Of a DNA stretch of 64,000 nt, positions 38,278-60,627 are shown piece by piece. A program made the position numbers and the translations under genes. Source of the DNA: Dromaius novaehollandiae (lineage: Eukaryota > Chordata > Aves > Casuariiformes > Dromaiidae). The notes beneath the pieces were generated by a model. It saw nothing but the letters and a program-made list of their open reading frames with translations, was not told the origin of the DNA and made no database searches. Within the stretch, counting starts at the first letter, position 1; each line of letters starts with the position of its first letter. Location: contig NC_088112.1 in assembly GCF_036370855.1 (NCBI RefSeq), positions 15,616,469-15,680,468 of the forward strand, read 5' to 3'.

Positions 38278-38287
38278 GTCACGTGAC
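38278..38287. promoter_or_regulatory. CREBRF: Palindromic CLEAR/E-box GTCACGTGAC
   Basis: The ten-base perfect palindrome is the optimal CLEAR sequence recognised by TFEB/TFE3, and USF also binds it. It lies about 130-150 bases upstream of the inferred CREBRF start. Confidence 0.6.
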
Positions 38288-38376
38288 GACGGCGGCGGCG
38301 GGCCCGGCCCGTGTGTCGGTGGCGGCGGGGGCCGCGCCCCGCCCGCGGCACCGGCGGGGCGGCAGGGAGCAGCGCG

Positions 38377-38393
38377 CCCCCCCCCCCCCCCCC
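38377..38393. repeat. C17 homopolymer
   Basis: Seventeen consecutive C on the plus strand, inside CpG island B and upstream of the promoter core. Confidence 0.95.
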
Positions 38394-38659
38394 AGCCGCT
38401 TCTCCCTCCGGCGCGGCGGGAGAAAGCCCCGAGCCGGCCCCCGCTTTCCTCCCGGCGTCACCTCGCCCAGTGCCCACGGGCAGCGCTGGCGCCCGGCTGC
38501 GCGGAGCGGAGACCGCGCGGGCCACCTACCTCCGGCCGGCAGCTCCGGGCGCCCCGCGCGAGGAGACAGCGCTTCCCTCCGTCCCCCGGAGGAGTGTGAA
38601 CTTCTGTGAAAGCCCCAGAGCAGCTTCCTCCAAGCGCCGCAGATCCGAACATTTGAGTT

Positions 38660-40101
38660 TCCCGAACAATATTAACAAGAGAAGCTGAAAGCGTTTGACT
38701 TAGCACGTTGCCAGTGTTTATAATTTTACGTCATCAAGACTTACAGCGTGAAGTCAGTTCCTCAATCTTCCCGATTTTTACCTTGAAATACATAATTGAT
38801 ATCAAAATGCAAAGAGACCAGACTCTTTCCCTTCCCTTCCAGTCTTCCCATCTCTTTCAAACATCAAGAAGCATTTTTAAAACCTTTTTTTTCATTCTCT
38901 TCTGTTACCACCAAGCAAGAGGATGCTGTTAAATACCTGCGTTGTTTGTTAAGCACCAGTGACTAAATCTGTCTGCTCTGATTTCCTGCCATCACGCAAA
39001 ATAAATAAAAAAATAAAAAACCCATAACCTGGGAACAGTGTTAATTCTTGCCGCTCGTGTAACGGACAACGCCACAGTCATGATGCAGACGGCACGTCAC
39101 ACCACATCCAGCAAAACAGAAACATAACATTATCCTTTTTCTTCAATTATGTTATTACCTGGTGTCTGTTTCAGAGAAAAATATTAAACATTCAGATAAA
39201 GAGAAATTCCTTGATCTGCAAAGCACCTAAAATTGTGTGTGCATGTGGCTTGTTTGTCCAGGCTTTGAATAGCCATTCGCACTGAATTCACCACAGGTGA
39301 AACACGCCCTCTGAACTTTATTTCTCTCATATCCTCTATAATGGGCAATAACTTGGAACCTAAAATAGAAAGCTTGTTAGAAAATGACATAACCAATATA
39401 CTAGTATCTATTTCTTTGTCACTGGATGTTTTCTTTTCCTGTTTCCTTTCCAGTTTAGATGATCTATCACATTTACCCTATTTTAAAAAACAGTTGCACA
39501 GTCAAGATTCCCAAGGATATAAGAAAGCATCTCTTCCCCATATTATGGGAAGCATATCTTACCTTGCCCGCCTCCCCCCTCCCCCAAAAAACTTTTAAGC
39601 TTGTAAAAGTTCATTTGGATTCCAATTTTCCTGCAAATTATTTGCCATGTAGACAATACAGCACTATGGTGTACAAGTTCTTACATGTGAAAACACTACT
39701 CTTGGTAGCAGATAATTTGGAAAAAAAAAAAAGTACAATTTCCAGTCCCAGCAGTCACTCTACTAATTAACAGTAATGGAATTGTTCTTATTTCTTCTGC
39801 AATTCACACTATCCTTTTTTCGATTACTGCAAGTTATAGCCTTTTGTCAGGATCTGACTTTCTTCGACAGTGCTGAATACTACTATCCCACTAAACAAGT
39901 TAGCAGTGCTATCCAGGAGGAGAAAGGGAAGAATGAACTGCTCCATTAGAGCCCTGTACATAACAATAAGGCACAGTTATACAGAATTAGAGAAATAATT
40001 GCAGTTTATGTGGACATGATTTAAGGGGGTAAGAAAGTATACATGATTCATGTGTATGAGATAGGAATAGCTTCAAAGGATATAAATCCTTAGCCAGTTT
40101 G

Positions 40102-40133
<32 letters not shown>

Positions 40134-40670
40134 GTTACTAAATTCATTCCTGCCCCTGGAGACTCAGCTGATATTGAGGAGCCTCAGCTAGTTTTCATCC
40201 CTGGCCTACGTTGTCTTGTGCTTTATCAGCTCTGTGATTCCACAAAGCACCAGACAGTAGAAAACAGTTGCTGTTTTCTGTTCAATTCAAATTGCGTCTT
40301 ACTATCTGTATCCTCCAAAACGGCCGGGGGGCAAATAAATCTCCTATGAGGATCACTGCTTATGCCTAATTCAGACTAGACATGTCATCTCTGCTACCCT
40401 CCAATATCAGACAGAGAGAAGTTCATGGAGAAGATACTTCTCAAGTTTAGCACTCACTTCCGCCCACAGACCTTGAAGCAATTTTGTTACTATTTTAGAA
40501 CCACCTGAGAGCTCTTGATATGGGCAGCACATATTCTTTATCTCATTACACCATTGGACTGTATCACAATTTATCTGCATCATCAAGTTTCTTCAGCTCA
40601 GCTCTGGCTAACTATTGTTTGATTAAACCACAGAAGAGCACATCATAACTGTTACACATGGCACAAGAAC
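38660..40670. other. Spacer between CREBRF promoter and ATP6V0E1 3' end
   Basis: Two kilobases of AT-rich unique sequence with no supported gene. It contains a T27 run at 40102-40128. Confidence 0.7.
40102..40128. repeat. T27 homopolymer
   Basis: Twenty-seven T on the plus strand. It could be the poly(A) tail of a minus-strand retrocopy whose body lies at higher coordinates, but no body or target-site duplication was recognised. Confidence 0.9.
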
Positions 40671-40674
40671 ATTT

Positions 40675-41211
40675 TGCATAAAGTGGAGGATCAGTTTTAT
40701 TTCCAGGTATGAGAAATTTAAGACCAAATTTCCGAAGGATACAACTCATTTTAAAAAACAAATGCCATCAACATGTGGCAGCATCATTTCTCCTCTCCTC
40801 ATACAGTTTCATTGCACACATTTTTTTTCAAGTGCAGTCAAACAGAACAGGGGTGAACAGCCCAGCAACAGACAACCTAGGATCTCTACGATCCATAGCG
40901 CTCATATAGAGCATGGAAAGTGAACAAAGATGACTCCACGTATCCATAAAAACTTAGAAATTTACATCTTGCTGGAAGTTCATTAATAGACAAAAATTTA
41001 CAGACCAGAAGAGGAGTTATAAATTGGATTAGGCACAGCGTTAAATGTTATAGTAGGAAAATAGGAAAAAAAAATATAGGGCTTTGAACAAGCCATTTTG
41101 AAGCACAATACAAACATTAAGGCATTAAAGCAGGCTTGGTATCCAACCAGCTATGTTAAGGGCATCTTTGGGTCAGTGGAGTTTTTCATCTGGAAGAAAT
41201 CTCTTCTTTAC
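40675..41211 (-). other. ATP6V0E1: ATP6V0E1 terminal 3' UTR exon (candidate)
   Basis: The strong acceptor CTCTTGCTTTGCAG ends at 41212 on the minus strand. About 510 bases later an AATAAA follows (40701-40696). Short patches resemble the human ATP6V0E1 3' UTR as I remember it, for example around a CTGTGCC...CTCTTCTG stretch near 41010-41040. The exon is needed because the last coding exon ends in a real donor. Confidence 0.5.
40696..40701 (-). promoter_or_regulatory. ATP6V0E1: ATP6V0E1 poly(A) signal AATAAA
   Basis: TTTATT on the plus strand reads AATAAA on the transcribed strand, in the context GGAAATAAAACTG at the end of the candidate terminal exon. Confidence 0.5.
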
Positions 41212-43764
41212 CTGCAAAGCAAGAGGCAACTTAATTATTCCTTTCCATGGAGGCAAATTACTAGTGAAAGACTTGGTTGTTGAGTTAACCACAACTATTT
41301 CCATTCCACAAACACACTGAGAAATGGTGAAGAACTGTAGAGAATTCATCTATATGGAGTTTTAAGAGTAATTTCTGAAGTTACTGGAAGTAGTTTTAGT
41401 TACATTATAAGCTGGTAGAACAAGTGTTCAACTAGGAAGTTTTAAAGTTTTAACTATTTTTAGTGTAACAGCATCCAATCAACTGGATGATGGCCCTTCT
41501 CGTGCTTGGCATGAGGGCAGTTCCTGGTCTCAGGACGCACACCCTAAGTGACACATTTAAGGATAACAGCAGCTGTTAGATCACATTGCTTAAAAGAGGC
41601 TACAATCCCTATTTACCACAGCTACAGAAATTTGCGTGTTCTGAGAACTAGAATGTCTATAATATCCATACTGCTCTCCAAGCCATTAACTTGATTATAT
41701 AGACAAGTCATCATTATTTGAATTAGAGGGACACTGAACAGTGACCAAACAAAGACGGAACATCCATAATTTTGCATAGCACCTGCAGAAGCTCCTCCCC
41801 TGTCAACTAAAATGCAATAACCATCTGGGTGCTTTTTCAGCCTGTTCCATTGGTAAAGTAAAATCGGTTTGCTTAAACTATCTTCATTTTTAAATACTAA
41901 CTCCCAGAGTTGAGAGAGATTATTTCATTCTCTAACTCTTTGCATTCTGTCCACGGTAATTCAGCCAAACCTTAGTTGAAAGAGAAATCAGAGCAAAAAC
42001 ATACAAGCAAAGCATAGTGCATGCACCTTGAGCTCTGGGAAAGCACATCTTAAAAGCAGAAAATACCTGGTCAAACAAGTAATGGTAGCTCTATTTATGG
42101 GATTCTGTGCAATGCCAGAGAGATGTGTCCTAACTCTTTCAGATGGAATCTAACTCGCAGCTCCTGTCCAGTAAGAAATTCAACAGCAGGCTCTCAGTGC
42201 ATAGGTGCGCAAGAGTGAAAGAACAAACATGACAGCCTCATCCAGGTAGCTTGCTTCCTGTAGCTAGGCTCACTCAGCATTACAGGAGTACTTCAAACAA
42301 GATTGTAGAGAATCGTATGTACTGTAATAGTATATTTCTATCTAAAGACAAGAAAGAACATAATATCTGACCATGATATTTAGGCATTATGTATTTTTCC
42401 CCCCCCAAAAACCCATTTCTTTTCATGAAGATGAGAACTTTCGCGTTCTTCCAAAATTAAGTCAATGAAATCAGATCAAAAGTTAAAATAAAAATTGCTT
42501 CCTATAACACAATAACGTGTGCTATATATAACTTGAATTCTCCATTAATAAGTTAGTTAACTAATAGCTCCTCACATAAAATTCCTGGCCATCTCACAAT
42601 GCATCAGTTCCCTCTCCTCCTCAGTCCGAATGTACCACAAGTCCTCTGGAAACCCCTTCTCCCATTCTTTTAGCAGCCTCCTAGAGAGCAAGAGCCATTT
42701 CTCATCTCCAGTTTGTCTCCTGCTAGCAGCAACATCTAGTTCATTTGTCAGTCAGAATTAAGCCCAATGTTTATATCTGAGTCATCCACCCATTCAGATA
42801 ACTACATTTCAGTTTCAGATCCCAGGCAACTCAATTATCCCATGGGATTCAGGGATCTATATGCCCCCTACCAGAATACAGTGGTCTCCTTGTGGCTGTT
42901 TTTGCTAACTAATTACCTGTCTACGCACAAGAGCGGCAAAAATCCACCTTGGAAGTCCAGCTTGACTGTCTTGCCTAATTACAGGCCTCTACTTGAAGCA
43001 GGGTCAAGTTTACCTTTGGCTTCCACTTGCTGCTTAAAGAAAAATAAGAGACATGCCACAGGCTGACGCTACCATAATTCAAAGTAAGCCCACTTTGAAA
43101 CAATGGAGCTTTGCTTCAGGCTGAATGTCCATGATGCTTTACAGCCAGCAACTGAGCTATATAACATCAACTGTCATCTGTCTGCTGCTATTGGACTTTT
43201 CTAAACAGAAATTACAGTAATAAGAGCAAGGGGTATATGACTAAACCTAAAAAGATAGAAAACAGGTAAAAAGGAAACCCAGTGTTTTGCACATCTACCC
43301 TTCATTTGAATCCACAGCTCCAAATCTAGCCCTTGCATAGAAACCTGAAGTCATCATGCTATTCCTAGCACAGAATTTGTATTTTTGCAGGTCATGTCAA
43401 AAAGCCTCTCTAAAGTATTGCAACAAGAGCATTCTAGTAGCACTACCCAGATAACAACCATCAAGGTCATCTATGCTTAAAGTTATACATAGGCTATTGT
43501 TAAAAAAAACAAAGTACATTCATCTGCAAGTTAGGTATAGTAGCACATGACAGCACAGGCAAGTAACTGTACAACAATTCAGTCCGAACTTTCATGGTAT
43601 CCCATCAGGCTTAACATCTAGAAGCCTTTTTTGTTGCGGCCTGTAGGAAGGTAGCTTTATGTCCCAAAACAGCAAGGGGTTCTCAGCCTACTGCTTACAT
43701 GACAGTTCAAGCTCTCCTGAACCTTTAATATACCAAATATATTTATAAATCAGGTTATACTCAC
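41212..43764 (-). other. ATP6V0E1: ATP6V0E1 intron within the 3' UTR
   Basis: A 2.5-kb stretch between the donor GATTAG/GTGAGT and the candidate terminal acceptor. No coding feature was seen. Confidence 0.5.
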
Positions 43765-43798
43765 CTAATCAATAAATTGCAGCAGAGGACAGACATCC
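43765..43798 (-). other. ATP6V0E1: ATP6V0E1 3' UTR part of the last coding exon
   Basis: Thirty-four bases lie between the stop codon and the consensus donor GATTAG/GTGAGTATA. This short spacing matters for transcript stability (see findings). Confidence 0.75.
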
Positions 43799-51226
<7,428 letters not shown>

Positions 51227-51317
51227 GGCCGGGCTCGCCAAGGAGGCGCAAAGCTGCTCGGTGCGGCGCGGAGCCCCCCCTGCCGCTTCCTCACGGCCCG
51301 CCGCAGCGCCCCGCCCA

Positions 51318-51345
51318 CCAACCAGCGTCCGCCAACCAGCGTCCG
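51318..51345. repeat. Tandem duplication of a 14-base unit in the ATP6V0E1 promoter
   Basis: CCAACCAGCGTCCG occurs twice without a gap, and a third partial copy (CCA) follows. It lies about 95-120 bases upstream of the ATP6V0E1 start codon. Confidence 0.9.
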
Positions 51346-51380
51346 CCACGTTGCGGCAGCCCTGGGCCACGCGAGCGGCA

Positions 51381-51419
51381 CCCCCCCCCCCCCCCCCCCC
51401 GCGTGACGCGCGCGCGCGT
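51381..51419. repeat. C20 run followed by CG alternation
   Basis: Twenty consecutive C (51381-51400) are followed by a short link and seven alternating CG-type steps (51406-51419). The stretch is upstream of ATP6V0E1 and is hard to sequence accurately. Confidence 0.9.
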
Positions 51420-51560
51420 CCGGAAAAAAGCGACCCGCCCGCAGGCCCCACCCACCGTAGGTCAGGCCCCGCCCCTTCTCCAAGCCCCGCCCCCGCGCGC
51501 TCGGCGCTGTACATGGCGCGCCCCTCCGCGCCGCGCAGCCGCCCCCCGCTCCTGTCCGGG

Positions 51561-52845
51561 TAGGTCGAGCACCCTGGGGATTTTCTCTCGCATGCAACAC
51601 GAGGGCTGCTCTGCGCAGCTGCAAGCTTTACGTCAACGGACTATCGCTGATGGAAAGGTGGCAGAAGAGCCAAGCTTTGGGGCGAATACTCTTATAGCGC
51701 CAAGGCTGGGTTTGAGCTTAGCAAAAAACTGGAAAAATCTCGAGGGCTCCTGCAGGAGGGACTGTTTAATACTCATGCAATGCATTTGCTCAAAGACTGA
51801 AAAAGTTTTGGGGAAATAACTGAACTGAACCCCTGCGACTCTCCCAGTACGTCGGCTCAACTGCGGCAGAAGGAAACCCTCACTAAGCGGCACGGGTGCA
51901 TGCACGAACTGAGGGGGGTAACAGCTCTGAACACGCATAAAGGAAACCATGTCCGAACACAGCGTTATTAAGCAGCTGTCATAGTAATACCTATAAATAA
52001 CTCCCAAAGTTCAAATGTAATTTTCCCTGATTCTCAGCATCCCATCTTCTAGACTGCGCTGTTTTCTCAGGCAGGAGCTGAATTTCCTTCCCTATATATC
52101 AGCAATTAGAAAGCCATTCACTAAGCCAGTAAATTCACTTAATTGCAGGGCTGTTTTCAACATGCTCTGGCAGCTTTCAATTACATATTCATATCGCTTA
52201 CAGAAAAGCTCATCCAAAACAGTGTTAAAAGCAGAACTGAGACTCCCCTTCACTCCTACCCTTTTCAAAAACAGACAACTCTACTCCAAAAGCATGGGTG
52301 AAGTAAGCCTACCTTCCTCAATTTCTAGCATTAATGCAAAAGACTCAGGCACTATGCAGCAAATTCAATGGAAGTGTGCTTGGACAAAAAACACCTGGTG
52401 AACCTCTGAAGTGTCATCTTTAACTTTCAAATTAATTAGATATGTGAAAAAACATAATTTATTCCAAAACAAAGATTCACCACCTTATTTCAAAGGCCTG
52501 ATAATCTGTTAAGTATATATATAGAACATGGAATTCGACACTTTCGTTCAAAACCATGGAGATTTCTAAGGAAGTGTTAGTTAAAGATTACTGGAAAAGA
52601 CACTAAAATATACTAGCCCTCAGATGTATGTTTTCAGGATTGTAGCACCCTCTCTAACTTTGGTTATAAATACACCGCTATCAGAAAAAGAAGTCTTTAA
52701 TTTTCTTAAAGTTAAAAAAATTAAAAAGCTTTTTAATTTAGTGGAAACATTTTTGACATAGCCAACATCAAAACATGAGAATGAACATTTAAACACTAAC
52801 CAGACATACTATATCAAGAGTTTCTAAAGGAGAAGACAAAACAGT
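51561..52845. other. Spacer between ATP6V0E1 promoter and RPL26L1 3' end
   Basis: About 1.3 kb of unique, AT-rich sequence. No gene could be supported. Confidence 0.7.
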
Positions 52846-52865
52846 AGGTTTAATTTTAGCAGTTC

Positions 52866-52871
52866 TTTAAT
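52866..52871 (-). promoter_or_regulatory. RPL26L1: RPL26L1 poly(A) signal ATTAAA
   Basis: ATTAAA on the minus strand lies 21 bases after the stop codon, which gives the very short 3' UTR typical of ribosomal protein genes. Confidence 0.65.
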
Positions 52872-52891
52872 GGTGTCAAACAGGAGACCAT

Positions 52892-56631
<3,740 letters not shown>

Positions 56632-56667
56632 CCCGCTGCTGCCGCCGCGACGGTCGCCCGGAAAGAG
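56632..56667 (-). other. RPL26L1: RPL26L1 non-coding exon 1 with TOP start
   Basis: The minus strand reads CTCTTTCC at 56667-56660, a 5' terminal oligopyrimidine tract where ribosomal protein transcripts normally start. A donor GCGGG/GTAAGG follows 36 bases later. A TOP start implies mTOR-dependent translation. Confidence 0.65.
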
Positions 56668-57760
56668 CGCACCCGGCACTTCCGACTCCCCAAGCGGCCG
56701 CCGAGCTCTCGCGAGATCGAGCGGGAGCCGGAGAGGGAGGGAAGGAGGGCGCGGCAGCGGCCTCGCGCGGCCGGCGGTGCGCGCTGCACCGGGGGCGCCG
56801 CCGAGGGCATCCCGGCCCCGGGCCTGTTTCTGCGCCGCAGCCTCTCCCGGCACGCCCGGAGAAGCAGCTGCACGTCCATGGCCCGAGGCGGGACTGCATA
56901 AGGACAGCGAAACCCCCAAATCTCCCTTTTCTTTTGCTACCGTTGTCTTTCTCCCTCCCCTCCCCCCCGGGCACCCAGCTTCCCCCCCCCCCACTCCCCT
57001 TGGCCCGCACCGCACAATGGTCAGGCGAGCAGTAACACAGAAACTGGGGTGGATTTTGGTACCCAAACATAGGCTCGAAAAGTTTCCAGGCTGTGGAGTT
57101 GCAGCTCAGTCACTCCCCTAACACCTTTACCCTTCTCTGAAGCAGAGCAACGAGCCTCCTGCACCATCCCGTCACTTCTGGAAACCCAAGTTCAAACCCG
57201 CACCCAGCTCCAGGGGAAGCTGGCAGGATCCCTTTCTCCAGCAGTGTTTTGTACACCGTACACCAGCATTAGACAGCAAATACCAGAAGTGAAGAGGAAC
57301 TGGGTTTTCTTTTTAAGATGATATAGATATGTAGCACCCAACTTCACTTTTAAAAAACCCTTTAAGCTTCATTAATGGCCTCAGACACTTATTTCTAAAT
57401 ACTTGGTGAAGCAAGGCTGAAAGGAAATAAAAGAGGAGGAGGGGACAAAAAGAGGGGGCTATTTTATATCCTAAGCTGTACAGCGAATAAAGTAAAAAAC
57501 AGCAAGTTCCAGGCACCATCCACTCACCTCTCTTTAAAAGAAACTGGAGGTTAGGACACTTGGTACTGTACAAAAGCAGGCACTGAACGTCCAGACATGA
57601 CTCAGTGCTGATTAACAAAGAGCCGCGTGTTAACTTTCTACAGAGTGACCTGGCTTAGTGATTTCATTGTGCGATAACGCCTAGTTCATCGAAACAATAA
57701 TAATAAAAAGCCCTTTTAGACCGATTTTGCAATGGCAGTGCAACAAGAAGCTAATCAAAA
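56668..57760. other. Spacer between RPL26L1 promoter and ERGIC1 3' end
   Basis: About 1.1 kb, CpG-rich next to the RPL26L1 promoter and AT-rich beyond. No gene could be supported. Confidence 0.6.
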
Positions 57761-57771
57761 CACAGGAGAAT

Positions 57772-57777
57772 TTTATT
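57772..57777 (-). promoter_or_regulatory. ERGIC1: Candidate distal ERGIC1 poly(A) signal
   Basis: AATAAA on the minus strand (context AAAATAAAAT), followed by a CTGTGTTTTG stretch. Alternative signals lie at 58959-58954 (AATAAA) and 59105-59100 (ATTAAA). Which of them is used is not visible here. Confidence 0.35.
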
Positions 57778-59748
57778 TTTAATTATAGAGCTAAAATGAC
57801 TAATCTGTTAACATAAGCTTGCAAATTAAAACAGTGGTACGGACATGCCAGAACTCCTTAGTAAACTCCACTGCAAAAAATGCAAGACTTGTGCTTTCAA
57901 CATTGTCGTACCATATTACAGGATCATGCAGTCCCTCCCCTGCCCCTCTCTCCCTTCCTCCAGGGACTATTGAGAAATATCTCCACATATTTGAAACTTC
58001 AAGCAACTTTTCTAAAGCAGATACTCATCACAGTCATTTTCAACCCAAACAGTTGGTGTATCACACAAATGAAAAGCGACTTTAAAATGAGAAATACTAA
58101 AAAAAAAAAACCCTATAAACATTACTATCTACACTGCAGTTTTCACTTTTCACAGTGAAATATTTAGCTGAATGCAAGTATTTGATAAATGAGATGAAAC
58201 ATATTCACAAATATATGTCTTCCGGCTTTTTTTTTTCCTTACCCTGTTTCCAAATTCTTGTCCTTTTTTTCTTTTCAAAAAAAATCTTTAGCAATCCACA
58301 TACTGGCTGGAATATACCAATGTACAGCTTTCCCTAGAGCTAAAAACTCTAACTCAACCATTCTGAAGCATCCTATGCCACAATTTCTCATTGTATGATG
58401 GGCCTTGGGGGCAGTCTTGGAGAGGCTTATTTAAACCAGAACATATACAAGTTCTAAACATTTTACTTCCTATACGGATGTCTACCTTGGTAAGCCACAA
58501 ATACTTCTGTCAAAATACTGATTTGAAAGAGCAAAGGCGGGAAATTGGATGAACATCTATGATCTATGTTTTTTTTTAATTTTTATTTGCATTGATATTT
58601 AAAGGTATAACGAAGCTCATTTTGTCTCTAGAAAGTGTTTAAAAAAAGTGAAAATTGATGATACATGTATGCATAGGGTAGGACTGCTGTAACAGTAATC
58701 ACCTCACTTAAGTGTTTGGAAAGATGAAGAGCAAATTCTTCTGCAAACACACTATGGAGCATCAGGCTTCACGTGATCCAAGTCAGCCATATCCAAAGGA
58801 CAAGCATGCCACAAGCAGACCCAGGAGTGGCCCTCGGTTTGGCAGTACTCAAAGGGTTAGGCCCAGGTTGGAGAATTAATGCATGGACTGTTTCTTCAGC
58901 AGTTTTGCCATACTTGAGTACCGCTTTGTTTCTACATCTAGCAAAAAATGTGATTTATTAGGTTATTTTAGCGGACAATCTGGTAGAGAAAGCACGCACA
59001 CTGAAGTATGCATCTGTTATTTCCAAAAAAAGCCAAACAATTTCACAGATCCGGTTTAGAGAACTAGCCCAGACTGCACTGACAGAAGAGATGGCAGCGT
59101 TTAATTGAGGTAGAGGGTGGGGAAAAGGAGAAGGGCAGAAACAACATGCTGGGGACAAGAGGCAGGCAGGATCTCAAACCAGCTTTGCTGCTGAAGAAAT
59201 TGTAATAGGGGAGAAACCTTAAAAACTACTAGTACAATCCACTGTACTAGGTCAAAGATTTCCCTTGCACAGCTCAGAAGAAGCACGCACTCCTAAGATA
59301 CTAAAATCAGATCCTTTTAATCCACTAGGTTCACAAGCTCCGAGCAAAGACTCAACAAAATCCAGAGGAAAAACTAGGACATTTTTGCTTTAAGCTTCAG
59401 TTGGCAGAAGTGGATTAGAGGAAATCCTCCAGCTGCAAGTGAATCGCAATGGAAAAACCCTGGGCTCCCACCGGCCAGAAGCCACCATCTAGTGGGTAAC
59501 GCTTGTGGACACACGGACGCACACCCCAAAATGAAGACAAGCGCATCATTTTCAAGTTGATTTTTGTAAATGGAAAAATGTATAAAATCTATCCATACAT
59601 TAACAGATACAGGAAGTTACACAATCCAGTTTACACCTAAAGTAATAGCAATCAGTCCATAATAAGAACAGGGAGAAATTGCAATGCTGTAATTTGTTGG
59701 ACGTCACTGTGGGGCAGAGGATGGGCAGAGGGGAGGGTTGCTGGCCTT

Positions 59749-59762
59749 CCCCCCCCCCCCCC

Positions 59763-59798
<36 letters not shown>
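59749..59798. repeat. C16 run joined to (GT)17
   Basis: Sixteen C (59749-59764) are directly followed by seventeen GT dinucleotides (59765-59798). In the ERGIC1 transcript orientation this is (CA)17 then G16. Confidence 0.95.
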
Positions 59799-59802
<4 letters not shown>

Positions 59803-60606
59803 CTGGCTACCTTGCCTACTTTGAAAGCAATGAGACAATTTCAACAGACATGTATTAGGAATAGTTTTGAAATGCATCTGACTCTAGCATTAACACTGAA
59901 TATTCAAAGATTCATTTCATTACAACATAATGGTTGGATGCTTTTGCCTCCAGGAAAGGGCTAGGGACAGTAGGTATTATCCAAGAGAAATCCTGCACCT
60001 GTCTTAGAATTTCTAGCATTGAGAGAGTTAAGGATTTTATGATTTTCATCCATCCTGGAACACTTAATTTGTGTATCCTCAGCTCAGACATTTACAAAGC
60101 ATGCAGAAACCGTTACTACTCGAGGAACATTTAGGAGGCTACGGAAGATGTGCTGGTGGGTCTTCGTCTAAGTTTCAGTGAACTGCTGTCTACCACCACA
60201 AGCCACACCTGGCAGTAGTTTTCCCCTCCACCTCCATTTACTGGAAACCTCAGAAAACAAGGCTTGACTGAATGAGCATGGAGGTTCAGGTACCGTTTTA
60301 AGTAAAAAACGAAACAAAACCAAACCAAACGAGCTGCTAGCAGGGGCCAGTTTGTGGGAATGCCTGCCCTGCTACAGGTGTACCTGTGGGTGCACAGTGT
60401 CAGTCTAGGGCTCAGGAATGAGGCCTGACTGAATTTTAAAGGAAAAGGTAGGCACCTTACACCCTGAAAAGACAGATATCCTGTGTTTTACAGGTGTATT
60501 CAATATATGCACACAAAGCAAGACAGTAAGCTGTGCTCATCCACCCAGAAGACTGCAGCATTTTTCTGAACACATAGAATGGACGACCCCTTTTCAAAAT
60601 AACAGC

Positions 60607-60627
60607 AATAATAATAATAATAATAAT
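60607..60627. repeat. (AAT)7 microsatellite
   Basis: Seven AAT units followed by an A-rich tail, in the probable ERGIC1 3' UTR. Confidence 0.9.

Larger units (their letters stand above)
37480..38650. promoter_or_regulatory. CREBRF: CpG island B, probable main CREBRF promoter
   Basis: A second, larger CpG-rich block is separated from island A by about 450 bases of ordinary sequence. Its core holds two CCAAT boxes (38220-38226, 38246-38250), a CACGTG E-box at 38179-38184 and the full palindrome GTCACGTGAC at 38278-38287. A strong minus-strand donor (CCCCG/GTGAGCG) ends a candidate first exon at 38048, so transcription would start near 38.1-38.15 kb. No accepted gene reads away from it on the plus strand. 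Confidence 0.55.

Noticed and set aside
37494-38609. Long 371-residue open frame on the plus strand in CpG island B
   Set aside because: The composition is Pro/Arg/Ala-rich with several overlapping long frames on both strands, as GC-rich DNA gives by chance. No domain or homology was recognised.
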